The position numbers were made by a program, and so were the translations under genes. A stretch of DNA of 64,000 nt from Geodermatophilus saharensis (GTDB lineage: Bacteria; Actinomycetota; Actinomycetes; Mycobacteriales; Geodermatophilaceae). Within the stretch, counting starts at the first letter, position 1. Every line of letters starts with the position of its first letter. The notes under the pieces were generated by a model. The model did not search any database. It was given only the letters and a program-made list of their open reading frames with translations, and was not told where the DNA came from. The stretch is taken from positions 282,359-346,358 of the forward strand of contig NZ_FZOH01000001.1 of NCBI RefSeq assembly GCF_900188205.1, given 5' to 3'. Below, one piece after another: positions 41,270 through 50,149 of this stretch.

Positions 41270-44071
41270 ATGGACGGCTGGGCTGCACGCGCGCGGCGGA
41301 CGGGACGCGGAGCGGGGGTCCTGGCCGCGGCCCTGCTCCTCGTGCTCTCCGCGTGTCTGGCAGTGGTCCTGCCGTCGGCGACGCCGGCGGCAGCGGCACC
41401 GCAACCGGGGTTCAGCGACACCACCGCGTTCAGCGGTCTGGTCAACCCGACCGCGGTCCGCTTCGCCCCCGACGGCCGGGTCTTCGTCGCCGAGAAGCGC
41501 GGCACCATCCAGATGTTCGACGGGGTGGGTGACACCAGCGCCACCCAGGTCGCCGACCTGCGCACCGAGGTCCACAACTTCTGGGACCGCGGGCTGCTCG
41601 GGCTGGCGATCGACCCGGGGTTCCCGACCCGGCCCTACCTCTACGCGCTCTACACCTTCGACGGGCCGATCGGCGGGACGGCACCGCGCTGGGGGACGGC
41701 GGGGGCCGACAGCGACCCCTGCCCGAGCCCGCCCGGCGCCACCAGCGACGGCTGCGTGGTGAGCGGCAAGCTGGTGAAGCTGACGCTCACCGGCACGACG
41801 ACCACCAAGCAGGACCTGGTGCACGACTGGTGCCAGCAGTACCCCAGCCACAGCACCGGCGACCTCGTCTTCGGCCGCGACGGGGCGCTCTACGCCTCCG
41901 GCGGGGACGGCGCCAGCTTCGACTTCGCCGACTACGGCCAGGACGGCAGCCCGGTCAACCCCTGCGGCGACCCGCCGGGTGGCGTCGGCGGGGCCATGAC
42001 GCCGCCGACCGCGGAGGGCGGCGCGCTGCGGTCCCAGGACCTGCGGACCCCGGCGGACCCGGTCTCGCTCGACGGCACGGTGATCCGCGTGTCCCCGGAC
42101 ACCGGCGCGGCCCTGCCGGACAACCCCAACGCGTCGGCGGCCGACCCCAACGCACGCCGGATCGTCGCCCACGGCCTGCGCAACCCCTTCCGCATGACCC
42201 AGCGCCCCGGCACCGACGAGCTGTGGATCGGCGACGTCGGGTGGGGGACCTTCGAGGAGATCGACCGCCTCGCGGCCCCGACCTCCGGGGTCAGCAACTT
42301 CGGCTGGCCCTGCTACGAGGGCAACGACCGCCAGCCCGCCTACGACGGGCTCGACCTCAAGGTGTGCGAGGACCTCTACGCCCAGGGGACGTCGGCCGTC
42401 ACCGCGCCCTACTACCCGTACCGGCACGGTCAGCCGCTCAACGCCAACGACAACTGCAACGTGACCCGCGGCTCGTCGACCTCCGGCGTCTCGTTCCAGT
42501 TCTACGCGGGCGGCCCCTACCCGGCCGAGTACGACGGCGCGCTGTTCTTCTCCGACTACTCGCGCAACTGCATCTGGGTGATGACCAAGGGCACCGACGG
42601 CCTGCCCGACCGCCTGAAGGCGCGTCCGTTCATCACCGGCGCCGCCGGCCCCGTCGACCTCGAGCTCTCGCCGCAGGGTGAGCTCTTCTACGCCGACCTC
42701 AACGGCGGGACCATCCGGCGGGTGGTCTACGGCGGGACCACCCCGGGGCCGACGACCTGCCCGGCCGGGCAGTACCTGGCCGAGTACTTCGCGAACAAGA
42801 CGCTCACGGGCACGCCGGCGGTCACCGCCTGCGAGGCCGCGCCGCTGGACCACGACTGGGGCACCGGTGCCCCGGCCGGCGTCGGCCCGGACAACTTCTC
42901 GGCCCGCTGGACCGGCACGTTCGACTTCGCGGCCGGCGACACCACCTTCACCGCCGTGAGCGACGACGGCATCCGGGTCGCGGTCGACGGCACCACGGTG
43001 ATCGACCAGTGGCAGGACCAGCCGGCGACGACGTTCACCGGCGTCCGGCCGCTGACCGCCGGCGCCCACCAGGTGCGGGTCGAGTGGTTCGAGACCGGCG
43101 GCGCCGCGGTCGCCAAGCTGAACTGGTCCACGGCACCGGCGACCGGGAACCCGGTCCCGCAGATCAGCACCCCGGCGGCGGGGACGACCTGGCAGGTCGG
43201 CGAGACGATCACCTTCGCCGGATCGGCGACCGACGCCGCCGGCCAGCCGCTCCCGGCGAGCGCGCTGCGGTGGGAGATGGTGCTCAAGCACTGCCCCGCG
43301 GACTGCCACGACCACCCGCTGCAGACCTGGACGGGGGTGTCCGGCGCCTCCATCGCGGCACCGGACCACGAGTACCCCGCGTACCTGCAGCTGCGGCTCA
43401 CCGCGACCGACGCGGCGGGGCGGACGGCCACGGTCACGCGGGACCTGCAGCCGCGCACCACCCAGGTCACCGTGGCCACGCAGCCCGCCGGCCTGCAGGC
43501 CACCCTCGGGACCAGGACGGCGGCCACCCCGTTCACCGCCACGCTCATCGTCGGCGCGACCACCAGCCTGTCCGCCCCGTCACCGCAGACGTCGGCGGGG
43601 GTGCTGCAGGAGTTCGCCTCCTGGTCCGACGGCGGGGCGCAGACCCACCAGGTCACCGTCGGGGCGACCGCGGTCACCTACACGGCGGCGTACCGGGCCA
43701 CGTGCGCGCCCGGCCAGTACCGGGCGCAGTACTTCTCCAACCGCACCCTGTCGGGCACCCCGGTGTCGACCGGTTGCGAGGCGGCGCCGCTGGACCGCAA
43801 CTGGGGGACCGGCGGGCCGCCGGGGGCCGGGCAGAACAACTTCTCGTCGCGCTGGACCGGCGTCTTCTCCTTCACCGCCGGTCCGCACACCTTCACCGCG
43901 ACCGGTGACGAGGGGATCCGCGTGTACGTCGACGGGCAGCTGCGGATCGACCGCTGGGCGACCGGCGGCACCGGCTCGGCGACGCTCACCCTGACCGAGG
44001 GGACGCACGAGGTCCGGGTCGAGCACTACGAGAGGACGGGGCAGGCGTCGGCCCGGGTGACGTGGACCTGA
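41270..44071 (+). CDS. Secreted PQQ-type sugar dehydrogenase with two PA14 domains
   Basis: 933 residues. An N-terminal hydrophobic segment ends in AAAA at about 43; LSAC (26-29) also resembles a lipobox, so signal peptidase I or II cleavage is open. Residues about 45-490 are a GSDH beta-propeller (GLVNPTAVRFAPDGRVFVAE, GLLGLAIDPGF, HGLRNPFRM, IGDVGWGTFEEID). PA14 domain 1 covers about 500-620, an Ig/PKD-like region about 625-800, and PA14 domain 2 about 815-933. Both PA14 copies share CEAAPLD and WGTG. Likely an extracellular enzyme acting on polysaccharide-linked sugars; cofactor and substrate are unproved. Confidence 0.85.
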   Translation: MDGWAARARRTGRGAGVLAAALLLVLSACLAVVLPSATPAAAAPQPGFSDTTAFSGLVNPTAVRFAPDGRVFVAEKRGTIQMFDGVGDTSATQVADLRTEVHNFWDRGLLGLAIDPGFPTRPYLYALYTFDGPIGGTAPRWGTAGADSDPCPSPPGATSDGCVVSGKLVKLTLTGTTTTKQDLVHDWCQQYPSHSTGDLVFGRDGALYASGGDGASFDFADYGQDGSPVNPCGDPPGGVGGAMTPPTAEGGALRSQDLRTPADPVSLDGTVIRVSPDTGAALPDNPNASAADPNARRIVAHGLRNPFRMTQRPGTDELWIGDVGWGTFEEIDRLAAPTSGVSNFGWPCYEGNDRQPAYDGLDLKVCEDLYAQGTSAVTAPYYPYRHGQPLNANDNCNVTRGSSTSGVSFQFYAGGPYPAEYDGALFFSDYSRNCIWVMTKGTDGLPDRLKARPFITGAAGPVDLELSPQGELFYADLNGGTIRRVVYGGTTPGPTTCPAGQYLAEYFANKTLTGTPAVTACEAAPLDHDWGTGAPAGVGPDNFSARWTGTFDFAAGDTTFTAVSDDGIRVAVDGTTVIDQWQDQPATTFTGVRPLTAGAHQVRVEWFETGGAAVAKLNWSTAPATGNPVPQISTPAAGTTWQVGETITFAGSATDAAGQPLPASALRWEMVLKHCPADCHDHPLQTWTGVSGASIAAPDHEYPAYLQLRLTATDAAGRTATVTRDLQPRTTQVTVATQPAGLQATLGTRTAATPFTATLIVGATTSLSAPSPQTSAGVLQEFASWSDGGAQTHQVTVGATAVTYTAAYRATCAPGQYRAQYFSNRTLSGTPVSTGCEAAPLDRNWGTGGPPGAGQNNFSSRWTGVFSFTAGPHTFTATGDEGIRVYVDGQLRIDRWATGGTGSATLTLTEGTHEVRVEHYERTGQASARVTWT

Positions 44072-44083
44072 CCCGCCGCTGAC

Positions 44084-44125
44084 GGACGAGGGCCCGGGGA
44101 GCCGTCGCTCCCCGGGCCCTCGTCC
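44084..44125. terminator. Hairpin after the GSDH/PA14 gene
   Basis: GGACGAGGGCCCGGGGAG (44084-44101) pairs perfectly with CTCCCCGGGCCCTCGTCC (44108-44125), an 18-bp stem with a 6-base loop, between convergent genes. Confidence 0.85.
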
Positions 44126-44143
44126 CGTCCCTCCCCGTCCGGG

Positions 44144-44440
44144 TCAGCGCCTGCGGCGCGCCTTGCGCAGCTCGCTCACCAGCAGGCCCACGCCGGCGCC
44201 CACCAGCAGCAGCCACAGCAGGCCGCCGTCGGCGAGGAAGCCCAGCGGGAGGGTCACCCCGGCGAGGAAGACCAGCGCCAGGACCGTGAAGACGGCGCCG
44301 GGGACCAGGGCCACCAGGTCGGGACGACGGCGGCGGGGCGGCTCCGGCACCTCCAGGGCGCTCGGGTGCTGCCAGGCGTCGGCGAGCGCGCGCTCCTGCC
44401 AGGCGGTGGGGGTGGTGGGGAACTCGCTGTAGTCAGGCAC
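44144..44440 (-). CDS. Small two-helix membrane protein
   Basis: 98 residues from GTG 44440 with GGAGG upstream; ATG 44458 is an alternative. Soluble N-terminal 45 residues (PDYSEFPTTPTAWQERALAD), then two membrane helices LVALVPGAVFTVLALVFLAG and LLWLLLVGAGVGLLVSELRK, ending KARRRR. Overlaps the upstream PspC gene by 8 bases, so it is probably part of the same envelope-stress unit. No family recognised. Confidence 0.75.
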   Translation of the reverse strand: MPDYSEFPTTPTAWQERALADAWQHPSALEVPEPPRRRRPDLVALVPGAVFTVLALVFLAGVTLPLGFLADGGLLWLLLVGAGVGLLVSELRKARRRR

Positions 44441-45326
44441 GGGACACCTCCAGGTCACCGGCTCCGTGGTGGATCGTCAGGACCAGCTCGGGCCGGCCGT
44501 CGCCGTCCTCCGCGCGGAAGTAGCCACCCTCACCGGTGGTCTCCCCGAACAGCTCCGCCTCACCGACGCCCTGCTCGAGGACGACCCGGACGTCGGCGTC
44601 CTCGGGCACCGTGATCTCCAGGTCGCCCAGGCCGTGGTCGACGCGGACCTCCTGACCGTCGAGGTCGTCGGCGTCGATCCCACCCAGGTCGATCTCCATG
44701 TTCCCGGCCCCCAGGTCGTAGACGGCGCGCATCTCCTCGACCGAGTCGGGGTGGTACTCGCGATCGCCGACCCCGCCGTGGCCGTCGGTCCAGGCCGACA
44801 CCGACGAGGTGAACAGCAGCGCCAGGGTGAGCACCGAGCCGAGCGCGATCAGCCCGCCGCGCGGTGCCCGGCCCCGGCTGAAGGCCGAGGCGACCAGACC
44901 GAGCCCGACCACCAGCAGCGCCCCGGCGAGGAAGCCGCGCGGACCGAGGTCGAGGCCGGTGTAGCGGGTGACGAGCACCATCAGGCCGACGACGATCAGC
45001 AGCCCGGCGACGGTGATCCCGGCGACGGGGGAGCGCGGCCCCGGCGGCGCGGCGGGCGCGCCTGCCGCGGCGGGGTGGCGCGGGCCGGCCGGCATGAGCA
45101 GCCACAGCAGCAGGTAGACGGCGATGCCGGTGCCGCCGGCGAGGGTCAGGGCGACGAAGCCGACCCGCCACAGCAGCGGGTCGACGCCGCTGTACTCGGC
45201 CAGGCCGCCGGCGACACCGCCGACGACCTTGTCGGTGCGGCTGCGCCGCAGGGTCGGACGGGCGGCCGGTCCGGGCGGGGGTGGGCCGCCGACGAGCGGG
45301 GCCTCGGGAGGGAAGGGAGCGGTCAT
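44433..45326 (-). CDS. PspC-domain membrane protein with LiaF-like C-terminus
   Basis: 297 residues. PspC domain at about 25-80 (RRSRTDKVVGGVAGGLAEYS, LLWRVGFVALTLAGGTGIAV), three more membrane helices, then an extracytoplasmic beta-rich domain (GAGNMEIDLGGIDADDLDGQ, GLGDLEITVPEDADV, GVGEAELFGE) like the LiaF/toastrack domain. This combination senses membrane or cell-wall stress. Divergent from a kinase that has its own PspC domain. Confidence 0.88.
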   Translation of the reverse strand: MTAPFPPEAPLVGGPPPPGPAARPTLRRSRTDKVVGGVAGGLAEYSGVDPLLWRVGFVALTLAGGTGIAVYLLLWLLMPAGPRHPAAAGAPAAPPGPRSPVAGITVAGLLIVVGLMVLVTRYTGLDLGPRGFLAGALLVVGLGLVASAFSRGRAPRGGLIALGSVLTLALLFTSSVSAWTDGHGGVGDREYHPDSVEEMRAVYDLGAGNMEIDLGGIDADDLDGQEVRVDHGLGDLEITVPEDADVRVVLEQGVGEAELFGETTGEGGYFRAEDGDGRPELVLTIHHGAGDLEVSRA

Positions 45327-45451
45327 GGCACAGAGCGTGCCGACGCCGCGGCCCGCGGGACATCGGGGAAGGCCCCCATCCGACCCTGGTCCTGCCCGTC
45401 CGGGGTCCTCCCGGTACCGGGGAGGGTCCGCGTGGTGCGACGATCGTCATC

Positions 45452-46717
45452 GTGACCAGGACCGTGTCCACCCCCGTGGGGGAGCCGTCCGGTGCGACCG
45501 CCCCGGCCGCTCCGGCCACCCCGCCCGCCCCGCCCGCGCCGGTGCCGGCCGCGGCCCCCGCCGTCGCCGCCCCGTCCGGGCGGCCGCCGCTGGTGCGCCC
45601 CCGCTCGGGCCGGATGCTGGCCGGCGTCGCGGCGGGGACGGCGGCGCACCTGGGCGCCGACCCCCTCCTCGTGCGGGCGCTGTTCCTCGCGCTCGCCGTG
45701 ACCGGCGTCGGTCTCGTCGTCTATCCGGTGCTGTGGTTCTTCATGCCGCTGGGCGAGACCGGCCAGGACGTGGCACCCCAGCCCAGCCGCCGGCAGACCG
45801 CCGCCATGGTGCTGCTCGGGCTCGGCGCGCTGGTGCTGGTCACCAACCTGGCCACCTGGGGCAGCAGCGAGCTCATCGGCCCGCTGCTGCTGGTCGCCGG
45901 CGGGCTGGCCGTCATCTGGCGGCAGCTCGACACCGACCGCACCCTCGCCCGGCCCGGCGTCCGCTGGGTGCTGGCCGGCGGGGCGCTGCTGGCCGCCATC
46001 GGCGTGGTGCTGCTGCTGGCCACCACCGGCCAGCTGGCCGCCGCCCGCAACGGCTTCGTCGCCACCGTGGTCATCCTCGTCGGCGTGGTGCTGGCCACCG
46101 CGCCGTTCTGGCGGCGCCTGCTCGACTCCCGCGAGGTGGAGCGCACCGCGCGCATCCGCTCGGAGGAGCGGGCCGCCGTCGCCGCCCACCTGCACGACTC
46201 GGTGCTGCAGACCCTCGCGCTCATCCAGCGGCACGCCGGCGACCAGCAGGCCGTGGCCCGGCTGGCCCGCAGCCAGGAGCGCGAGCTGCGCACCTGGCTC
46301 TACGAGCCGCGGACCGCGGCCGGCGGCACCTGGGCGGGCCTGGTGTCGGACATGGTCGCCGAGGTGGAGGGCGACCACGCGCTCACCGTCGACCCGGTCG
46401 TCGTCGGCGACGCCCCGGTCGACGACGCCCTCGCCGCGCTGGGCGCCGCCACCCGCGAGGCGCTGGTCAACGCGGCCAAGCACGCCGGCGTCTCCTCCGC
46501 CGACCTCTACACCGAGGTGACCCCGGCGCAGGTGTCGGTGTTCGTCCGCGACCGCGGCGCCGGGTTCGACCCCGCCACGGTGCCGGCCGACCGGCGCGGG
46601 CTGCGCGACTCGGTGACCTCCCGGGTGATCCGGCTCGGCGGGACGGCGACGGTCCGGTCCGCGCCGGGCGAGGGCACCGAGGTCGAGCTCGTGCTGCCGC
46701 GCGAGGACGCCGCGTGA
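45452..46717 (+). CDS. Sensor histidine kinase with N-terminal PspC domain
   Basis: 421 residues from GTG 45452. After a Pro/Ala-rich start the PspC domain (GRMLAGVAAGTAAHLGADPL, LVVYPVLWFFMPLG) leads into several membrane helices. The HisKA_3 dimerisation helix has H in AAHLHDSVLQTLALIQRHAG; HATPase N box EALVNAAKHAG and G box FVRDRGAGFDP follow. Its response regulator follows with GTGA overlap. Signal probably passes from envelope stress via the PspC/LiaF-like neighbour. Confidence 0.9.
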   Translation: MTRTVSTPVGEPSGATAPAAPATPPAPPAPVPAAAPAVAAPSGRPPLVRPRSGRMLAGVAAGTAAHLGADPLLVRALFLALAVTGVGLVVYPVLWFFMPLGETGQDVAPQPSRRQTAAMVLLGLGALVLVTNLATWGSSELIGPLLLVAGGLAVIWRQLDTDRTLARPGVRWVLAGGALLAAIGVVLLLATTGQLAAARNGFVATVVILVGVVLATAPFWRRLLDSREVERTARIRSEERAAVAAHLHDSVLQTLALIQRHAGDQQAVARLARSQERELRTWLYEPRTAAGGTWAGLVSDMVAEVEGDHALTVDPVVVGDAPVDDALAALGAATREALVNAAKHAGVSSADLYTEVTPAQVSVFVRDRGAGFDPATVPADRRGLRDSVTSRVIRLGGTATVRSAPGEGTEVELVLPREDAA

Positions 46718-47379
46718 GCGCACCGCAGCGCCCGTCGGTCTTCCTGGTCGACGACCACGCGATGGTCCGGGCGGGCGTGCGCCACGAGCTCGGCGACGCG
46801 GTGACCGTCGTCGGGGAGGCCGCCGACGCCGACTCGGCGATCGCCGGCATCCGCGCCGCCGTCCCCGACGTGGTCCTGCTCGACGTCCACCTGCCCGGCG
46901 GTGGGGGCCGCGCGGTGCTCGAGGCGCTGCGCGGCGAGCTGCCGGGGGTGCGGTGGCTGGCGCTGTCGGTGTCCGACGCCGCCGAGGACGTCATCGCGGT
47001 CATCCGCGCCGGCGCCCGCGGCTACGTCACCAAGACCATCTCCGGCCCCGAGCTGGTCGCCGCGGTGCAGCGGGTGGCCGAGGGCGACGTCGTCTTCAGC
47101 CCCCGGCTGGCCGGCTTCGTGCTCGACGCGTTCGCCGCGACCTCCCCGTCGGCGCAGCCGGAGGACCCGGCCACCGACCCCGGGCTGGACCTGCTCAGCG
47201 CCCGCGAGCGCGAGGTCATGCAGCTGCTGGCGCGCGGGTACACCTACCGGGAGATCGGGTCGCGCCTGTTCATCTCGGTGAAGACCGTCGAGTCGCACGC
47301 GTCGAACGTGCTGCGGAAGCTGCAGCTGTCCAACCGCAACGAGCTCACCCGCTGGGCGGCCACCAACCGGCTCCTCTGA
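46714..47379 (+). CDS. LuxR-family response regulator
   Basis: 221 residues. Receiver: VFLVDDHAMVRAGVRHEL with the acidic pair, phosphoacceptor Asp in DVVLLDVHLPGGGG, Lys in GYVTKTISG. LuxR HTH: LSAREREVMQLLARGYTYRE, then RLFISVKTVESHASNVLRKL. Partner of the adjacent PspC-type kinase; likely targets include the divergent PspC operon, though no site was identified. Confidence 0.93.
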   Translation: MSAPQRPSVFLVDDHAMVRAGVRHELGDAVTVVGEAADADSAIAGIRAAVPDVVLLDVHLPGGGGRAVLEALRGELPGVRWLALSVSDAAEDVIAVIRAGARGYVTKTISGPELVAAVQRVAEGDVVFSPRLAGFVLDAFAATSPSAQPEDPATDPGLDLLSAREREVMQLLARGYTYREIGSRLFISVKTVESHASNVLRKLQLSNRNELTRWAATNRLL

Positions 47380-47649
47380 GCCGCGGGAGGGTCAGCTGAC
47401 CGTCCTCTCGCGGTGACCGACCGTGAGACCGGCGGGCGAGGCGTGTCCCGCGTCACACTCCGTCATCTGCGCTGGCGGGGAGGGCTCCCAGCGGTCTCCC
47501 AGGGACCTCCCAGACCGCCACCACCTCCGGCACCCGTCGGTGACGGCCCCTGTACCGCCCGTCCCGCCCGGGCCATCCTCACCCGCGTCCGAAACCGGAA
47601 CGCGTCCGTCGGTCACTGGTGCCCGGCGGGCCGGACGAGAGGAAACGGC

Positions 47650-49323
47650 ATGGGAGATCGGCGGACGGGGTCGGCGCGGACCGGCACGAGGGTCCTCGCC
47701 GCGGGAGCGGGCGGGCTGCTGGTGGCGCTCGCGCTGCCCGCGACCGCTGCGGTCGCGGCACCCGGCGGGGGCGGGCCCCACGGCGGCGGTGGGTGCGAGC
47801 ACCGCAGCAACAACACCTACGACAAGCTCCTGGAGTGCATGACCCTGGAGGGGGTCATGGAGCACCTCCAGGCTCTCCAGGACATCGCCACGAAGAGCGA
47901 CGACCCGGTGTACCCGGGGACCCGAGCCGCCGGGACCGAGGGATATGCGGCCAGTGTCGAGTACGTGTCGAGCCTGCTCGAGGACGCCGGGTACGAGGTG
48001 ACGCTCGACCCGGTCGAGATCACCTTCAACTTCCCCGCCGAGCTCCGCCAGCTCACCCCCGTCGAGGCCGACTACGAGACCGGCGTGTTCACCGGCAGCG
48101 GCTCCGGCGAGGTGGAGGGCCAGGTCTACGCGATCGACATCAACCTGGAGACCGGCGAGGACGCGGTGTCGACCAGCGGCTGCGAGCCGGAGGACTTCGC
48201 CGGCTTCGACTGGAGCGGGACAGCCGACATCGCCCTCGTGCAGCGCGGCACCTGCTTCTTCGGGACGAAGGCCTACTACGCCGAGCAGGCCGGTGCCGAG
48301 GCCGTGGTCATCTTCAACCAGGGCAACACCCCGGAGCGCGAAGAGCTGATCGTCGCCGACGCCACGAGCGTCGACGAGCCGATCCCCGGGGCGCCCGGAC
48401 CGGTCACCCACGGCATCCCGGTGGTCGGTGCGAGCTACGCCGACGGCGTCGCGCTGGCCGAGGAGGGCTCGACGGCGTACGTGAACGTCCTGCCCGCCGA
48501 GACGCGCACCGACTACAACGTGATCGCCGAGCTGCCGGGCAAGAACCCCGACAACGTCGTGATGGCCGGCGCGCACCTCGACAGCGTCACCGAGGGGCCG
48601 GGCATCAACGACGACGGCTCCGGCACCGCCGCGCTGCTCGAGACGGCGCTGCTCATGGCCAACTCGCACCCGCAGAACACGCTGCGGTTCGGCTTCTGGG
48701 CCGCCGAGGAGCAGGGGCTGGTCGGCTCGACGGACTACGTCGAGGGGCTGTCCCAGGCGGAGCAGGACCGCATCGCCCTCTACATGAACTACGACATGAT
48801 CGGCTCGCCCAACTACATCTTCATGGTGTACGACGCCGACGAGTCGACGTTCCCGGCACCGGAGGGCGTCACCATCCCCGAGGGCTCCGAGGCCATCGAG
48901 GACGTGTACGAGTCGTACTACACGCTCGTGGGCGAGCCGTACGACGACACCGCGTTCGACGCCCGGAGCGACTACCAGGCCTTCATCGAGGCCGGCATCC
49001 CCGCGGGCGGCCTGTTCACCGGTGCCGAGGTGCTGAAGACCGAGGCGCAGGTGGCGATCTGGGGCGGCACGGCCGGGGAGCAGTTCGACCCGTGCTACCA
49101 CGAGGCCTGCGACGACATCACCAACCTCGACGAGCACGCGCTGGAGGTCAACAGCGACCTGGTCGCCTTCGCGATGCTGACGTTCGCGTACTCCACGGAG
49201 AGCGTGAACGGCGTGCCGGGCAAGCGGGTCCCCGGCCGGCCCTTCGAGCTGCCGGCGCCCGCCGGCCCCGAGGGCACGTTCGCCGAGGAGGGCGGTGGGC
49301 TGGGCCACCAGCACGCCGCCTGA
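47650..49323 (+). CDS. Secreted M28-family aminopeptidase
   Basis: 557 residues. Signal peptide of about 37 residues ending AAVAA. A PA-type insert (SGTADIALVQRGTCFFGTKA, YYAEQAGAEAVVIFNQ) at about 195-235, then the M28 zinc core GAHLDSVTEGPGINDDGSGT, FWAAEEQGLVGS and YNYDMIG-like NYDMIGSPNY. The C-terminus has YHEACDDITNLDEHAL with the last metal His. Resembles Streptomyces aminopeptidase. GAGGAAACGG precedes the ATG. The 270-base gap upstream holds no gene. Confidence 0.92.
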   Translation: MGDRRTGSARTGTRVLAAGAGGLLVALALPATAAVAAPGGGGPHGGGGCEHRSNNTYDKLLECMTLEGVMEHLQALQDIATKSDDPVYPGTRAAGTEGYAASVEYVSSLLEDAGYEVTLDPVEITFNFPAELRQLTPVEADYETGVFTGSGSGEVEGQVYAIDINLETGEDAVSTSGCEPEDFAGFDWSGTADIALVQRGTCFFGTKAYYAEQAGAEAVVIFNQGNTPEREELIVADATSVDEPIPGAPGPVTHGIPVVGASYADGVALAEEGSTAYVNVLPAETRTDYNVIAELPGKNPDNVVMAGAHLDSVTEGPGINDDGSGTAALLETALLMANSHPQNTLRFGFWAAEEQGLVGSTDYVEGLSQAEQDRIALYMNYDMIGSPNYIFMVYDADESTFPAPEGVTIPEGSEAIEDVYESYYTLVGEPYDDTAFDARSDYQAFIEAGIPAGGLFTGAEVLKTEAQVAIWGGTAGEQFDPCYHEACDDITNLDEHALEVNSDLVAFAMLTFAYSTESVNGVPGKRVPGRPFELPAPAGPEGTFAEEGGGLGHQHAA

Positions 49324-49334
49324 CAGCCGAGGTG

Positions 49335-49362
49335 CGGGGCCGGTCCTCCGGGGCCGGCCCCG
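49335..49362. terminator. Hairpin between M28 and PIG-L genes
   Basis: CGGGGCCGG (49335-49343) pairs with CCGGCCCCG (49354-49362), a 9-bp stem between convergent genes. Confidence 0.6.
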
Positions 49363-49380
49363 TTCCGCGTCCGGAGCCGG

Positions 49381-50115
49381 TCAGGCGGTGTGGACGACGT
49401 GGAACGCCTCGGCCAGGCGCCCCTCGGGCAGGCCGAAGCGGCGGGCGGTCTGCGCCATCCAGCCGGTGAGCCACCCCTCGAGGTCCTCGACGTGGGCGAC
49501 CTGCGACACGTGGCTCTTCAGCGCGGCGAACTTCAGCTCCACGACGTCGGTGACGTCGACGGCGTGGTCGGCCCGCGGGCTCGCGCCCAGCCACACCTCC
49601 GCCACCGTCCACGCCTCCAGCCCCTCGTCGGCGAGCAGCTCCGGGAACGCGAAGGGGTTGCGGGCGTCGGGGTAGACCGCGCGCAGCGTCGACTCGCCCA
49701 CGGTCATGTGGTCGGGGTGGCTGGCCCCGATCCGCTCGTAGAACCGCTCCGGCGAGCTGGTGAGCACCCGCTGCGGCCGCACCTGCCGGATCACCCGGGA
49801 GATGTCGCGGCGCAGGTCGAGGGTCAGCTCCAGCCGGCCGTCGGGGTAGCCGAGGAACCGGACGTCGGTGACGCCGACGGCGGCCGCGGCGGCGCGCTGC
49901 TCCTCCCGCCGCAGCGGGCCCATCCGGTCGCGGGGGGTGTCGTCGAACCCGCCGGCGTCGCCGTCGGTGACGATGCAGTAGGTGACCTCGGTGCCCGCGG
50001 CCGTCCAGGTGGCGACGGTCCCGGCGCTGCCGAAGTCGACGTCGTCGGGGTGGGCGAGGACGCACAGGGCGCGCTCGACGTGCTCGGCGGGCTTCCGGGG
50101 CGGGGGCGCGGTCAC
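49381..50115 (-). CDS. PIG-L family deacetylase
   Basis: 244 residues. Zinc motif AHPDDVDFG (H22, D24, D25) and the second part HPDH at about residue 134. The family removes acetyl groups from N-acetylglucosamine-type substrates, including mycothiol intermediates (MshB, Mca). YFLGYPDG-like VRFLGYPDGRLE and YERIGASHPDHMTVG are typical. It is a distinct member, not clearly MshB. Its exact substrate is unknown. Confidence 0.88.
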   Translation of the reverse strand: MTAPPPRKPAEHVERALCVLAHPDDVDFGSAGTVATWTAAGTEVTYCIVTDGDAGGFDDTPRDRMGPLRREEQRAAAAAVGVTDVRFLGYPDGRLELTLDLRRDISRVIRQVRPQRVLTSSPERFYERIGASHPDHMTVGESTLRAVYPDARNPFAFPELLADEGLEAWTVAEVWLGASPRADHAVDVTDVVELKFAALKSHVSQVAHVEDLEGWLTGWMAQTARRFGLPEGRLAEAFHVVHTA

Positions 50116-50149
50116 CCGGCGGAGCCTACTGAGCGGCCTCGGCCGCGCC

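Noticed and set aside
47380..47649. Possible small gene before the M28 peptidase
   Set aside because: In-frame upstream extension lacks family similarity, contains Pro/Arg low complexity and precedes a clear signal peptide start with Shine-Dalgarno at 47650.
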